The notes beneath the pieces are model-generated. The model ran no database searches and had not been told where the DNA came from. It saw nothing but the letters and a program-made list of their open reading frames with translations. Shown in pieces: positions 1-8,447 of a stretch of 64,000 bases of DNA. Every line of letters starts with the position of its first letter. Position 1 is the first letter of the stretch. Position numbers and translations under genes: made by a program. Origin of the DNA: Dyadobacter jiangsuensis (GTDB lineage: Bacteria; Bacteroidota; Bacteroidia; Cytophagales; Spirosomataceae). The stretch is taken from positions 248,001-312,000 of the forward strand of contig NZ_PYAS01000006.1 of NCBI RefSeq assembly GCF_003014695.1, written 5' to 3'.

Positions 1-878
1 GGTTTCATTTTCGACACCATTTCACGCGTTACCACCATCGGACTCAGGCCATTTTCTGCACGCATGGTACCGATCACCACGTCTGCTCGTCCAATGGCCT
101 CGGCCAGCGTTTCAGATTCTATAATGGACGTGTACAAATTCTGTCCGATCGAGTATTTGAGCCTTTGCAGACGGTAAATATGCTTATCGAAAACCTTCAC
201 ATCGGCACCCACGCTCAGTGCTGCGCGTGTGGCATATTCCGAAACGGTACCCGCGCCAAGGATCACGATTTTGGTCGGTGGTACGCCCGTAATGCCGCCG
301 AGGATAATGCCCCGGCCACCATTTGGCGTCGAAAGGTATTCGGCCGCGATCAATAGCACCGTACTGCCGGCAATCTCGCCCATGGCACGGATAATCGGCT
401 TCCCTCCTACCTTGTCTTCGATCAGCTCATAGCCAATGCCGGTTACTTTCAGTTCATTCAGCTTTTCAAAATATTGCTTTTCCAGCGCAGGGAGGTTCAG
501 TGCCGAGATGAGCGTCGTTCCGGCTTTCACAAAACGGAACTCCTCTTCCACCAGCGGCTCCACTTTCAGGATTACATTGGCCTGATACACTTCTTCCGGG
601 CTGTGAACAATCTTCGCACCGGCCTCGCTGTATTCATGGTCCGACAAATTGGCACCTTTGCCGGCATCTTTCTCTACCCATACTTCATGTCCGTTCCTGA
701 CCAGGATCGCGACCGCGTCGGGTGTGAGCGCAATGCGGTTTTCCTGCAACGAAACCTCCCTCGGCAAGCCGATATGCAGCGAATTCTGGTCCTTCCGGAC
801 AGCCATTAATGATTCCTGGGGGTACAGCACCGACTGCTTGGCGAGCTCTTCAAAACCGGTAATGTGAGGTTGTGCCAT
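1..878 (-). CDS. ald: Alanine dehydrogenase, C-terminus cut by window edge
   Basis: NAD-dependent alanine dehydrogenase of the AlaDH/PNT family, which interconverts L-alanine with pyruvate and ammonia in the cytoplasm. About 292 residues are visible; family members have roughly 370-410, so the C-terminus lies beyond base 1. The N-terminal domain carries the typical GLPREVSLQENRIALTP segment, and a Rossmann loop (ILGAGTVSEYA) sits near residue 205, followed by VFDKHIYRLQRLK. The ATG at 876-878 gives a protein starting MAQPHITGFEEL. The gene follows tsaE on the same strand with a 47-bp gap, so the two are probably cotranscribed. The fold and motifs leave little doubt; only the missing end prevents checking the full catalytic set. 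Confidence 0.93.
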   Translation of the reverse strand, partial: MAQPHITGFEELAKQSVLYPQESLMAVRKDQNSLHIGLPREVSLQENRIALTPDAVAILVRNGHEVWVEKDAGKGANLSDHEYSEAGAKIVHSPEEVYQANVILKVEPLVEEEFRFVKAGTTLISALNLPALEKQYFEKLNELKVTGIGYELIEDKVGGKPIIRAMGEIAGSTVLLIAAEYLSTPNGGRGIILGGITGVPPTKIVILGAGTVSEYATRAALSVGADVKVFDKHIYRLQRLKYSIGQNLYTSIIESETLAEAIGRADVVIGTMRAENGLSPMVVTREMVSKMK

Positions 879-925
879 TGACTAGCAAAATGAAAGTGAA
901 ACTGTAACTAACTAAATGTGACCTC

Positions 926-1372
926 TTATACCTTGGTGACTTCCAATATTCTCATGCCAGTTTCATCCGCTTCCAGATGCAGCTGCATATAACTTAGCGG
1001 CCAAAGGTTCTCCACCTTCCCCGGCCACTCGACAAAACAAAGGTCTCCCGAATCGAAATACTCCTCCACGCCCATGTCCAGGGCTTCTGTTTCGTCCTTA
1101 ATCCTGTAAAAATCAAAATGATAGATTGTTCTGCCCCCCGCGTCATATTCATTCACCAGCGAGAAAGTGGGGCTCTGCACATGGGTTGTAACCCCGAGAT
1201 GGCTGCATAGTGCCTTGATAAGCGTCGTTTTACCGGCTCCCATCTGACCTTCGAAAAGCCAGACGGGCGTTTCTGCACCAAGCCTCAGAAGTGCTTCGGA
1301 TACATTTCCTAGCTCGTCGAGTTCCTTAAAACGAATAACCGTGGGCTGTCCAATCATGTTACAAAAATACAC
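926..1372 (-). CDS. tsaE: tRNA threonylcarbamoyladenosine biosynthesis ATPase TsaE
   Basis: P-loop ATPase of the TsaE/YjeE family, which works with TsaB and TsaD to make the t6A modification next to the anticodon of ANN-decoding tRNAs. The 148 residues match the family length. The Walker A loop GQMGAGKTT lies at residues 42-50, followed by the family signatures SPTFSLVNEY and HFDFYRI, and CFVEWPGK near the end. The annotated ATG gives MYFCNMIGQP; the internal ATG at 1357 (MIGQPT) is an equally plausible start because homologues usually begin close to the conserved beta strand. It lies 41 bp after the Gfo/Idh/MocA gene and 47 bp before ald, all on the minus strand. Confidence 0.93.
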   Translation of the reverse strand: MYFCNMIGQPTVIRFKELDELGNVSEALLRLGAETPVWLFEGQMGAGKTTLIKALCSHLGVTTHVQSPTFSLVNEYDAGGRTIYHFDFYRIKDETEALDMGVEEYFDSGDLCFVEWPGKVENLWPLSYMQLHLEADETGMRILEVTKV

Positions 1373-1413
1373 AATTTGGAAAAACCCGTGACAATTTTAT
1401 GTGTCCGACAACA

Positions 1414-2700
1414 TCAGACTTTCCATTCTTTCCGCATTGGCCTGCCCAGCAATTGACTGGCCTTTTTATCCCCTTCAAAATCCTCCTTCACCGGGTCCCA
1501 TTTCAGCGAACGTCCCAAGCCGTACGCGATATTGCCTATGTTGCAGACAGACGCCGTTCGATGCCCGGTTTCGACATCGCAAATAGGCGGCTTCCTTGTC
1601 CGGATCGCATTCAGGAAGTCCTTATAATGATTTGTGCTAACATAAACTCCCGCATCGCCCTCATTGAAAACCTTGTCTTTCAACGGCTCCGGGGTAGTTT
1701 TCAACTCGCCGCGCGCTACAAATACCTCGCCGTCGGTACCCACGAAATGGCAATGCTGCTTACCCTCCATCGGGCGGTGGATTACTTCCACGCCATTGGC
1801 ATATTTGTAAATCAAACCTTTACCCGGCTCGGAATAAATCAATTCGCTGGGGCCGCCAGCATCCATATTCAAGCCCCATTGCGCAATATCGAACATGTGC
1901 GCTCCCCAGTCGGTCATACCGCCGCCGCCAAACTCGACATAATCACGCCATTTGGGCCAGAATTTGGCGTCCATAGCCGGTGCAAGTTCATTGTTGTAGG
2001 GTCTTTCCATGGTATTGGGCCCCATCCACAAGTCCCAGTCGAGGCCATCCGGCTTGGTTTCGCTTTGCAGATCCCAGACTTTCGGTGGCCCGCCTACATT
2101 GACATACACCTTTTTCACGGTTCCAATGGCTCCGCTTCGTACCAGCTGCACAGCCTTTGTGAATTCCGGTGCCGAGCGCTGCATACTTCCGGTTTGGAAC
2201 ACCCGATTATGGTTTCTGGCAGCATTCACCATCGCCCGGCCCTCTTTGACCGTCAGTGAAAGCGGTTTTTCGCAGTAAATATCCTTACCTGCCTCGGCGG
2301 CACGTACAGCCATGGCAGCGTGCCAATGATCAGGTGCTGCTATCACCACCGCATCAATATCTTTTCGGGAAAGCAATTCCCGGAAATCCTTCAAACCGAC
2401 CGCAGCGCTATACGAGCCCTGCCCGAGTTTTTCCGAATACCATTTATCGGTAGCAGCCACAAAGGTTTCCTGCTTGATCGCATATACATCCGAAGCGGCG
2501 ATAATGCGCGTTTCCTGCGTGTCGAGAAAGCGGTTTCTGAGGCCTCCGCTCTGGCGCCCGCAACCGATGAAACCCAACGTAATCATGTCGCTGGGTGCCT
2601 GATATCCGCGCCCGAGCACATGCCTGGGGACGATCATAAAAGACGAGACAACGGCACCTGCTTTCAGGAAATCGCGACGGTTCAGACGCTTAGCATTCAT
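1414..2700 (-). CDS. Tat-exported Gfo/Idh/MocA family oxidoreductase
   Basis: NAD(P)-dependent sugar oxidoreductase-type protein of 428 residues. The N-terminus is a twin-arginine signal (RRDFLKAG, RR at residues 8-9), so the protein is probably exported folded to the periplasm. The Rossmann loop GFIGCG is at 43-48 and the family EKP motif at 144-146; the C-terminal domain has the GGGGMTDWGAHMFDIAQWG segment typical of Bacteroidota members of this group. The exact sugar substrate cannot be read from sequence; exported members often act on pyranosides or oligosaccharides. It is divergent from the heparinase-like gene across a 114-bp gap, which suggests shared carbohydrate metabolism. Confidence 0.9.
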   Translation of the reverse strand: MNAKRLNRRDFLKAGAVVSSFMIVPRHVLGRGYQAPSDMITLGFIGCGRQSGGLRNRFLDTQETRIIAASDVYAIKQETFVAATDKWYSEKLGQGSYSAAVGLKDFRELLSRKDIDAVVIAAPDHWHAAMAVRAAEAGKDIYCEKPLSLTVKEGRAMVNAARNHNRVFQTGSMQRSAPEFTKAVQLVRSGAIGTVKKVYVNVGGPPKVWDLQSETKPDGLDWDLWMGPNTMERPYNNELAPAMDAKFWPKWRDYVEFGGGGMTDWGAHMFDIAQWGLNMDAGGPSELIYSEPGKGLIYKYANGVEVIHRPMEGKQHCHFVGTDGEVFVARGELKTTPEPLKDKVFNEGDAGVYVSTNHYKDFLNAIRTRKPPICDVETGHRTASVCNIGNIAYGLGRSLKWDPVKEDFEGDKKASQLLGRPMRKEWKV

Positions 2701-2814
2701 ATTTTTTCAGGAATTTATACTAATTCAATTTAATTTAAAGACCGGAGTCAGTGATTCTACTGGATATTGGAGTCTTATATTCGGTTACATTCAACTTCCT
2801 AAACCACAGCCGTT

Positions 2815-4749
2815 ATGATCAGACTACTACTGGCATTTGCCCTGGCGATTTCGTTGTCGGCCGGCGCGCAAGTCACCCCGCGAAACATTCTCGCTCAGAA
2901 ATACACGCAGGATGCATTCGACAAGGCCCTCATCCCCCTCGACAAATGGGCTCCCTACCCCAAAACACCGGAAGAATGGCGCAGTAAAACCGACCCGGCC
3001 GAGCTCGCGAAAATCATTAAAGCAGGTGAAGAAGCACTGGAAAAGCCTATTCCGATGGTTACGGCGAGCCTTTTGCTTGATTTCACCCGCAGCGGCGACC
3101 GGGAGCGGCATGCCGCGGCTTCATTCGGGCGAAGAAACCAGTTAATGAATCTCGTACTGGCAGAAACCGTGGAGGGCAAAGACCGGTTTATGGAAGCCAT
3201 CCTCAACTCGGTATGGGCCATTTGCGAAGAAACTTATTGGGGTGTACCCGCGCATTTGAGCGCACAGAAGGCCAAAAACGGCCTCCCCGACGTCCAAGAC
3301 CCGACCGTGGATCTCTTCGGAGCCGAAACTGCCGGGGTACTGGCACTTACCGATTACTTTTTGGGTGCGAAACTGGATAAAATATCACCATTGATCCGCC
3401 CCCGCATTTATTTTGAAACCAATAAAAAGATATTCGAGCCACTGAAAGACCCCAAGCGTTACGGTTGGCTGAGTACGACCAACCCGGTCAACAACTGGAA
3501 CCCGTGGATCGTCTCCAACCTGCTTATCGCCGATCTCCTGCTCGAAAAAGACGCCCAAAAGCGCAGTGACAACGCATATCAATACATGGTATTCCTCGAC
3601 CGGTATTTCAACAGCCTGGGCGATGACGGCGGCTGCGACGAGGGGCCCAGCTACTGGTTTGCGGCCGGCGCGAGCGCCTACGACGCCCTTGCAATCCTCG
3701 AAAGCGCAACCGGCGGAAAAGTTAATATTTACGACAATGATCTGATCCGCAAAATGGCCGCGTATGTGTACAAAGTGCATATCGCCAACGACTATTTCGT
3801 CAATTTCGCCGATGCAGATCCAAAACTAAAACCGGATGGCTTAATGCTTTACCGATTCGGCAAATCAGTTCAGGATCCCGAACTGGCTGCGCTTGGCGAA
3901 TGGGCTTACGGCCAGTTTGGTGCCGTGACAGGCGGTAATGGCTACCAGCGCCCCAGAAAGGTCTGGAACCTGCTCACGACTTCGGAATTGAAGCAGGATC
4001 AATCCAAAACCTATAAACTGGTACCGCAATCATGGCTTTCGGATATTGAAGTACTCACCGCCCGCTCTGCGAACGGCCTGTACCTGGCCACCCACGCCGG
4101 CCATAATGCGGAAAGCCATAACCATAATGATGTCGGCGATTTTATTGTGTACGCCGATGGTGAACCGGTAATCGTCGACGCGGGCCGCGGCAACTATACC
4201 GCGCGGACGTTTTCATCAAAAAGGTACGAGCTTTGGTTTACGCAGTCGAAATACCATAACCTTCCGATTATCAATGGGCTCGGACAGCCTGCCGGGAAGC
4301 AGTTCAATGCCCGGAATGTCAAAAGCAATCTCTCCGAAAAAGAGGTATCCCTTGCCATGGACATCGCGCCCGCTTACCCGCAGGAGGCAGGTGTACAAAA
4401 CTGGAACCGCCTGGTAAAGCTCAATCGCAGCAAAAATGCGGTCGAAATCTCCGATGAATACATTCTAAAACAAAAGCCCGACTCCTTGCAGCAAATATTC
4501 ATGACCGTGTGCAAAGTCGATATCGGTACCCCCGGCAAAATCATACTCACAACCTCCGGTAAAAAAGCCGTTTCGCTCACTTATGATCCTAAGAGCTGGA
4601 CCGTTTCCACAGAATTACCCTCTACGGAAGGTATGGAATACAACAGCTTCAAGACCAAATGGGACGGCGAACCGGTGACTCGCATCGTACTCACCAGCAA
4701 GGCATTGAGATCCAAAGGCAAGCACAGTTTTGTTATCACCAAATCCTGA
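2815..4749 (+). CDS. Heparinase II/III-like polysaccharide lyase
   Basis: A 644-residue secreted protein starting with a Sec signal peptide (MIRLLLAFALAISLSAGAQ, cleavage probably after AGA). The middle is an alpha-helical toroid region rich in aromatic residues (ETYWGVPAHL, NWNPWIVSN), and the second half is the heparinase II/III beta domain, with the signature ESHNHNDVGDF at residues 433-443 followed by YADGEPVIVDAGRGNYT. This architecture belongs to lyases cleaving uronic-acid-containing polysaccharides (alginate, heparin or related glycans), but the substrate cannot be decided here. The gene is the first of a three-gene plus-strand group (gaps of 9 and 15 bp) with a sugar isomerase/epimerase and a PQQ dehydrogenase, which fits stepwise processing of an acidic sugar in the periplasm. 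Confidence 0.9.
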   Translation: MIRLLLAFALAISLSAGAQVTPRNILAQKYTQDAFDKALIPLDKWAPYPKTPEEWRSKTDPAELAKIIKAGEEALEKPIPMVTASLLLDFTRSGDRERHAAASFGRRNQLMNLVLAETVEGKDRFMEAILNSVWAICEETYWGVPAHLSAQKAKNGLPDVQDPTVDLFGAETAGVLALTDYFLGAKLDKISPLIRPRIYFETNKKIFEPLKDPKRYGWLSTTNPVNNWNPWIVSNLLIADLLLEKDAQKRSDNAYQYMVFLDRYFNSLGDDGGCDEGPSYWFAAGASAYDALAILESATGGKVNIYDNDLIRKMAAYVYKVHIANDYFVNFADADPKLKPDGLMLYRFGKSVQDPELAALGEWAYGQFGAVTGGNGYQRPRKVWNLLTTSELKQDQSKTYKLVPQSWLSDIEVLTARSANGLYLATHAGHNAESHNHNDVGDFIVYADGEPVIVDAGRGNYTARTFSSKRYELWFTQSKYHNLPIINGLGQPAGKQFNARNVKSNLSEKEVSLAMDIAPAYPQEAGVQNWNRLVKLNRSKNAVEISDEYILKQKPDSLQQIFMTVCKVDIGTPGKIILTTSGKKAVSLTYDPKSWTVSTELPSTEGMEYNSFKTKWDGEPVTRIVLTSKALRSKGKHSFVITKS

Positions 4750-4758
4750 TTATTCCTC

Positions 4759-5709
4759 ATGAACTTATCCCGCAGAGATTTTCTCATTAACAGCGCCCTC
4801 GCCGGCAGCATCATCCCCGCATTATCCCAGGAGTCGTTTGCAAGTTCCGCGAGCAGGGCAGCAGATGATTTGAAAGTCAATATTTTTTCCAAACACCTGC
4901 AATTCCTGAACTACCAGGACATGGCGGAAGTGGCCAAAGAACTTGGTTTCGACGGCATCGACCTCACGGTTCGTCCCAAAGGCCACGTACTACCCGAAAA
5001 AGTCGAAACGGACCTTCCATTAGCTGTGGAAGCGATGAAAAAGGTAGGATTGACGCCGCTCATGTTTTGTACCGCAGTGGAAGACGCCACTAACCCGGTG
5101 GATAAAAAACTGCTTGAAACGGCAGCAAAACTGGGTTTCAAATATTACCGCATGAACTGGTATCGCTACAATGAGCAAAAAGCGATTCCCGAACAACTCG
5201 GCGAGTTCAGCACCAAAATGGCCGGTTTGGGCCAGCTGAATGATAAACTGGGCATTCACGGTTGCTATCAGAACCATTCGGGAAGAATGGTGGGTGCGTC
5301 GATGTTCGAGATCTGGCAAATTCTCCAAAAAGCAAACCCTAAAACCATGGGTGCGCAATACGATATCCGCCACGCTACTGTCGAAGGTGGTCTTTCCTGG
5401 CAAACTGGTTTCAATCTGATCCGCCCGCATATCAAGACCATCGTGATCAAGGATTTCTATTGGGAGAAAAACAGTAGTGGCAAATGGGCGGTGAAAAGCG
5501 TGCCGCTGGGCGAAGGAATGGTGGATTTTAAAACCTATTTCAAACTGTTGAAAGACCTCAAAGTGGATGTCCCGATCTGCCTGCACCTGGAATATCCGCT
5601 GGGCGGTGCCGACCAAGGCGCATTTCAGATTACTGTGGATAAAAAAGTGGTTTTCGATGCGATGAAACGTGATTTGCAAAAACTGAAAGAACTCTGGGCA
5701 GCCGCTTAA
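4759..5709 (+). CDS. Tat-exported sugar phosphate isomerase/epimerase-like TIM barrel
   Basis: A 316-residue protein of the AP-endonuclease-2/xylose isomerase-like TIM-barrel superfamily. It starts with a twin-arginine signal (SRRDFLINSALAG), so it is probably periplasmic. After the signal the barrel begins at KVNIFSKHLQFL; metal-ligand-bearing segments include GCYQNHSG, AQYDIRHA, IKDFYW and HLEYPLGG. Members isomerise or epimerise sugars or inositols, often using a divalent metal; the substrate is not predictable. It starts 9 bp after the heparinase-like gene and ends 15 bp before the PQQ dehydrogenase, so the three genes very likely form one transcript. Confidence 0.9.
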   Translation: MNLSRRDFLINSALAGSIIPALSQESFASSASRAADDLKVNIFSKHLQFLNYQDMAEVAKELGFDGIDLTVRPKGHVLPEKVETDLPLAVEAMKKVGLTPLMFCTAVEDATNPVDKKLLETAAKLGFKYYRMNWYRYNEQKAIPEQLGEFSTKMAGLGQLNDKLGIHGCYQNHSGRMVGASMFEIWQILQKANPKTMGAQYDIRHATVEGGLSWQTGFNLIRPHIKTIVIKDFYWEKNSSGKWAVKSVPLGEGMVDFKTYFKLLKDLKVDVPICLHLEYPLGGADQGAFQITVDKKVVFDAMKRDLQKLKELWAAA

Positions 5710-5724
5710 CTACCGTCCCATTCC

Positions 5725-7821
5725 ATGAAACCAACGCCTATCCTCCTGTCGGCCTCGTTTGCTGCGCTATGCGGTTTTGTGGTCAGCACCCATTCCACGG
5801 ACCAGAACTGGCCGGAATACAATGGCGACGGCGCACGCAGCCATTATTCTGCTCTGAATCAAATCACGAAGGACAATGTAGCGCAGCTCAAAGTCGCGTG
5901 GACGTATGCGTCCGGTGGTGCGGACACGGCGCGTAACCGCACGCAAATGCAGTGTAACCCCATCGTGATCGACGGTATCTTGTACGGCGTATCGGCCGGA
6001 ACGCAGGCATTTGCATTGAATGCCGCAACCGGGCAACAAATCTGGCAAACCCAAATCACTGATAATGGCGGTACCACCAGCCGCGGCGTCACCTACTGGT
6101 CAGATGGCAAGGAGAAACGCGTTTTTTTCGGGGCTGGGAAATGGATTTATGCATTGAATGCGACCGACGGGTCGTTAATCGGATCCTTTGGAGAGCATGG
6201 TCGTATTAATCTAAAAACCGGCATCGAGCGCCCCGGTGCGGATGATTACCTGACTTCCAATACGCCCAACACCATTTACAAAAACCTGCTCATTACCGGA
6301 ATGCGGGTGAATGAAACGGAAACCGCGCTGCTCGGGGACGTGCGTGCATACGACGTACGCACGGGCAAGCTGGTTTGGACGTTTCGCACCATTCCAGCCA
6401 AAGGGGAATTCGGTGCCGAAACCTGGCCCGCTAACGCCCGCGAACATTTCGGAGGCGCTAATGCGTGGGCCGGGATGGCCATCGATCGCGGCCGCGGAAT
6501 CGTTTACATTCCGACCGGCTCGGCAGCCTATGACTTTTATGGTGGCAACCGGCCAGGCAACAACCTTTTTGCCAACTGCCTCATCGCCCTCGACGCCGCG
6601 ACTGGCAAGCGCCTATGGCATTACCAACTCGTGCATCACGACATCTGGGACCGCGACCCGCCCTGTCCTCCGAATCTGGTGACCGTCACGCACAAGGGCA
6701 AACGCGTGGATGCGATCGTGCAGGTCACCAAGCAAGGTTACGTATTCGTGCTCGACCGGGTCACGGGAAAGCCCCTGTTTCCAATCAGGGAAACTGCATT
6801 CCATTTCCCAGCTATCGATGGTGAAAAAGTCAGCCCTACGCAACCGATTCCCACATTACCGGCCCCATTTACGCGTCAGACATTTCATTCGGGTGATTTC
6901 AATGCATTCGTCGCCGACCGTGACTCACTGGTAGATCTGCTTTCGAAAGCCAAGACCGGCAGCGCATATATTCCTATTACTTCCAGCATGACCATCTTCT
7001 ACCCCGGCACTGATGGCGGCGCACAATGGGGTGGCGCAGCCACTGATCCGAGTGGCATCATGTACGTTCCCGCCAAGGAAATACCTGTTTATACTTCATT
7101 GGTTAAAAAGGAAATACCCAAAAATACCGGCTCCGTGACAGGCGCACAGCTCTATCAAATGAACTGTGCCGCCTGCCATGGCGCCGACAAAATGGGTAAC
7201 CACGATGGCTCCTACCCCTCGCTCGCCAATCTTGAAAAACGACTCAAACCGGCGCAAATCGAAGCGATATTGCAAAAGGGGCGAGGTATGATGCCTTCAT
7301 TTACACATATTTCGGAGGCCGAGCGAAAGTCGATCATCGCCTATCTCAGCAACCAGGAAAGCGGGGAAAGCATTAAAATCGATTCAAAAACGCAGGTACC
7401 CTATCAACACACCGGCTACAACCGCTGGTATGATCGGAATGGCTATCCGGTAAGTCAGCCGCCTTGGGGCACGTTGACCGCCGTTGACTTGAATACTGGC
7501 CAACGAAAATGGCAGGTCCCCCTTGGCGAATACAAGGAGCTCACCACCAAAGGCATTCCGCCCACCGGCACCGACAACTACGGAGGCCCGCTCGTAACTG
7601 CCAGCGGATTGATATTCATCGCTGCAAGCCGCGACGAGCAGTTCCGGGCATTTGACAAGGAAACAGGTAAGATTTTGTGGCAAGCCGTATTACCCGCGGC
7701 TGGTTATGCCTCAGCGAGTACCTATTCTGTGAACGGCAAGCAATATGTCGTCATAGCTTGCGGTGGCGGGAAATTGAATACGAAGTCGGGTGACAAGTAT
7801 GTGGCGTTTGCGTTGCCCTAA
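5725..7821 (+). CDS. PQQ-dependent dehydrogenase with inserted cytochrome c domain
   Basis: A 698-residue periplasmic quinoprotein of the eight-bladed beta-propeller alcohol/glucose dehydrogenase class. A Sec signal precedes DQNWPEYNGD, and propeller W-motif repeats are visible (LNAATGQQIWQT, YDVRTGKLVWTF, LDAATGKRLWHY, VDLNTGQRKWQV, FDKETGKILWQ). Between the late blades sits a mono-heme cytochrome c domain with CAACH at residues 481-485 and a distal Met in GMMPSF. It should oxidise a sugar or alcohol and pass electrons through its own heme to the respiratory chain. It is third in the carbohydrate operon. The last eight codons are copied in the tandem repeat just downstream. Confidence 0.92.
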   Translation: MKPTPILLSASFAALCGFVVSTHSTDQNWPEYNGDGARSHYSALNQITKDNVAQLKVAWTYASGGADTARNRTQMQCNPIVIDGILYGVSAGTQAFALNAATGQQIWQTQITDNGGTTSRGVTYWSDGKEKRVFFGAGKWIYALNATDGSLIGSFGEHGRINLKTGIERPGADDYLTSNTPNTIYKNLLITGMRVNETETALLGDVRAYDVRTGKLVWTFRTIPAKGEFGAETWPANAREHFGGANAWAGMAIDRGRGIVYIPTGSAAYDFYGGNRPGNNLFANCLIALDAATGKRLWHYQLVHHDIWDRDPPCPPNLVTVTHKGKRVDAIVQVTKQGYVFVLDRVTGKPLFPIRETAFHFPAIDGEKVSPTQPIPTLPAPFTRQTFHSGDFNAFVADRDSLVDLLSKAKTGSAYIPITSSMTIFYPGTDGGAQWGGAATDPSGIMYVPAKEIPVYTSLVKKEIPKNTGSVTGAQLYQMNCAACHGADKMGNHDGSYPSLANLEKRLKPAQIEAILQKGRGMMPSFTHISEAERKSIIAYLSNQESGESIKIDSKTQVPYQHTGYNRWYDRNGYPVSQPPWGTLTAVDLNTGQRKWQVPLGEYKELTTKGIPPTGTDNYGGPLVTASGLIFIAASRDEQFRAFDKETGKILWQAVLPAAGYASASTYSVNGKQYVVIACGGGKLNTKSGDKYVAFALP

Positions 7822-7980
7822 TGTGATTCGATAAATGCCGTTAGGCATGAAACATTGGTAGCAAAAGACAGTGAATCGAACATCCTGTGTATGTAGTGCT
7901 TGCGTTGCCCTAATATGATTCGACAAATGCCGTTAGGCATGTAATACTGGTAGCAAAGACACTGATTCGAACATCCTGGA
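7798..7980. repeat. Tandem 92-bp repeat spanning the PQQ gene end
   Basis: Two adjacent imperfect copies with a period of 92 bp (7798-7889 and 7890-7980). Each copy holds a version of the last eight codons of the PQQ dehydrogenase including the stop (YVAFALP in the real gene, YVVLALP in the copy), then the dyad ATGCC-gtta-GGCAT (7835-7848 and 7927-7940), then TGGTAGCAAA and GAATCGAACATCCTG or a close variant. The period and shared landmarks are read directly from the sequence. Confidence 0.85.
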
Positions 7981-7981
7981 A

Positions 7982-8044
7982 ATGCCCTTGGGCATGTAAC
8001 AACAATGCATTGCCTGCTTGTTGTTGTTGCATCCCTGACGGGAT
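7982..8044. repeat. REP-like hairpin pair downstream of the tandem repeat
   Basis: Two further short dyads follow the tandem repeat: ATGCCC-tt-GGGCAT at 7982-7995 and ATCCC-tgac-GGGAT at 8031-8044. They resemble the small intergenic palindromes that are scattered through Cytophagales genomes. With the two dyads of the tandem repeat they make four hairpins in the 295-bp gap between 7822 and 8116. No RAYT transposase gene is present in the window. Confidence 0.55.
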
Positions 8045-8116
8045 TAACGCATATTGCGCAGTTCGGCGTTACTACCAATATTACATCGCTACGCGATTTG
8101 ATAGGAAATGGTCATT

Positions 8117-8314
8117 CTATAAAAAACCGGGTGGTATGAAGTCGTCGAAATCATCAGAGATCGCGTTTACCATGTTTTTTCCCAAACCAGGTCTTCTTGC
8201 TCGAAGAGTCGCAACCTCTCCTCTCAGCAGATTGTCGACTTTATCGATCAGCTGTTCGTTTTCCAGGCTGACAATTTTCCCGATAATCTCGATTTTCTTT
8301 TCTTCCGTTGTCAT
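8117..8314 (-). CDS. Small antitoxin-like hypothetical protein
   Basis: A 65-residue acidic/basic protein starting MTTEEKKIEIIGKIVSLENEQLIDKVDNLL and ending DDFDDFIPPGFL. The N-terminal helix pair is of the kind seen in small Bacteroidota antitoxin-like proteins. No toxin gene lies next to it; the downstream side holds REP-like hairpins. A CAAATATA at 8337-8344 (TATATTTG on the coding strand) matches the Bacteroidota -7 box 23 nt before the start codon, which supports expression, although no -33 TTG is seen at the ideal distance. The function is not known; the antitoxin relation is a weak inference from size and helix pattern. Confidence 0.6.
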   Translation of the reverse strand: MTTEEKKIEIIGKIVSLENEQLIDKVDNLLRGEVATLRARRPGLGKNMVNAISDDFDDFIPPGFL

Positions 8315-8395
8315 GGCAAAACGTATTGATGCTAGTCAAATATAATGTTAATGAGTCAAATCTCCTATCAATCCTAAACATCCTGCAATGGTCCC

Positions 8396-8425
8396 TTGCT
8401 CAGTTTTCGGGGAAGGTTACCTTTG
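8396..8425 (+). promoter_or_regulatory. Bacteroidota-type promoter for the 8448 gene
   Basis: TTG at 8396-8398, a 19-bp spacer, then TACCTTTG at 8418-8425, an exact match to TTG-N19-TAnnTTTG. The expected transcript starts a few bases later, leaving a short leader before the ATG at 8448. This decides against the upstream in-frame start at 8388, which would lie inside the promoter. Confidence 0.7.
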
Positions 8426-8447
8426 TGACAAAGCAAAATCTAAAACT

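Noticed and set aside
1399-2259. 286-codon plus-strand open frame
   Set aside because: It lies wholly antisense to the Gfo/Idh/MocA gene, has no recognisable domain and its composition is that of a mirrored coding frame.
5020-5679. 219-codon minus-strand open frame
   Set aside because: Antisense to the sugar isomerase/epimerase gene with no motif or promoter.
7798-8044. Possible CRISPR array in the repeat region
   Set aside because: Only two long units plus different small dyads; no regular short repeat and spacer pattern and no cas genes.
7711-8078. Minus-strand frames of 71 and 86 codons with repeated MPNGI-RI peptides
   Set aside because: The similar peptides come from the tandem REP-like DNA repeat, not from a protein family.
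8388-8447. Upstream start for the second Gfo/Idh/MocA gene
   Set aside because: It would place the start codon before a consensus promoter (8396-8425), so it cannot be on the transcript.
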